Shown: piece by piece, positions 5,721 through 5,836 of the stretch
Numbering within the stretch: position 1 is the first letter of the stretch
Layout of the letters: every line of letters starts with the position of its first letter
Source of the DNA: Erysipelotrichaceae bacterium
GTDB taxonomy: Bacteria > Bacillota_I > Bacilli_A > Erysipelotrichales > Erysipelotrichaceae
NCBI GenBank assembly: GCA_900770275.1
Contig: CAAGJS010000038.1
Location: forward strand, 1 to 5,836
Direction: 5' to 3'
Length of the DNA: 5,836 nucleotides
Made by a program: the position numbers and the translations under genes
The notes under the pieces: model-generated
What the model was told of the DNA's origin: nothing
The model's input: only the letters and a program-made list of their open reading frames with translations
The model's database searches: none

Positions 5721-5836
5721 TTAACGCTTGTCGATCTTCTTGACGATCGCATCGCCGATCCACTGGATCACGAAGACGATCAGCACGATGATGACGGTCG
5801 ACGAGTAGAGAATGGCGTTGTTGCGCCTTGCGAAAC
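5721..5836 (-). CDS. metI: Methionine ABC transporter permease, C-terminal end (partial)
   Basis: The last 37 codons of a membrane protein enter from the right edge and end at TAA (5723-5721). They read R-N-N-A-I-L-Y-S-S-T, then a hydrophobic helix V-I-I-V-L-I-V-F-V-I, then Q-W-I-G-D-A-I-V-K-K-I-D-K-R. A final transmembrane helix followed by Q-x-x-G-D-x-(I/L) and a basic tail is the characteristic end of MetI, the membrane channel of the MetNIQ importer. The metQ gene follows directly on the same strand in the usual N-I-Q order, which supports the assignment. Only the C-terminus is visible, so the rest of the gene and metN cannot be assessed. Confidence 0.8.
   Translation of the reverse strand, partial: FARRNNAILYSSTVIIVLIVFVIQWIGDAIVKKIDKR

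Overview
The window looks like chromosome of an anaerobic, host-associated Firmicute. Three things point that way: an oxygen-sensitive radical-SAM sulfatase maturase, a methionine ABC uptake operon with a Gram-positive-style lipoprotein, and a sialic-acid (ManNAc) catabolic pair. An Erysipelotrichia-like gut or mucosal organism fits the Ala/Ser/Thr-rich lipoprotein linker and the mixed base composition, but that is only an impression. There are no insertion sequences, CRISPR arrays, tRNAs or rRNAs here, and coding is dense on both strands.

Layout. Positions 1-951 (+) hold the 3' end of a probable nanE (ManNAc-6-P epimerase) and a complete ROK-family kinase, probably nanK. The two overlap as TAATG, and a clear terminator follows at 1010-1035. 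Next is a minus-strand HAD (Cof-type) phosphatase at 1068-1862. It is divergent from a plus-strand sulfatase at 1936-3570, with both promoters apparently packed into 73 bp. The sulfatase converges on, and overlaps by 14 bp, a minus-strand anaerobic sulfatase maturase (anSME) at 3557-4651. Beyond that, on the minus strand, are metQ (4758-5654, with its own terminator at 4685-4717) and the 3' end of metI (5721 to the window edge).

How the genes fit together. NanE and NanK are consecutive steps of sialic-acid breakdown: ManNAc kinase makes ManNAc-6-P and the epimerase makes GlcNAc-6-P. The sulfatase has no signal peptide, so it probably removes sulfate from an imported sugar in the cytoplasm. 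The adjacent anSME is the expected enzyme for turning its active-site Cys into formylglycine. Together these suggest foraging on sulfated, sialylated host glycans such as mucin. The HAD phosphatase may serve sugar-phosphate turnover, but nothing here proves it. The methionine transporter is probably an independent housekeeping operon, although methionine uptake also feeds the SAM that anSME uses.

Most unusual points. The sulfatase active-site signature reads C-I-P-A-H where C-x-P/A-x-R is expected, with the rest of the motif in register. The NanK-like kinase has lost the ROK zinc-finger cysteines and the ExGH motif. The HAD gene has a consensus -10 box so close to its ATG that the message could be leaderless. 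I see no clearly new multi-gene system.
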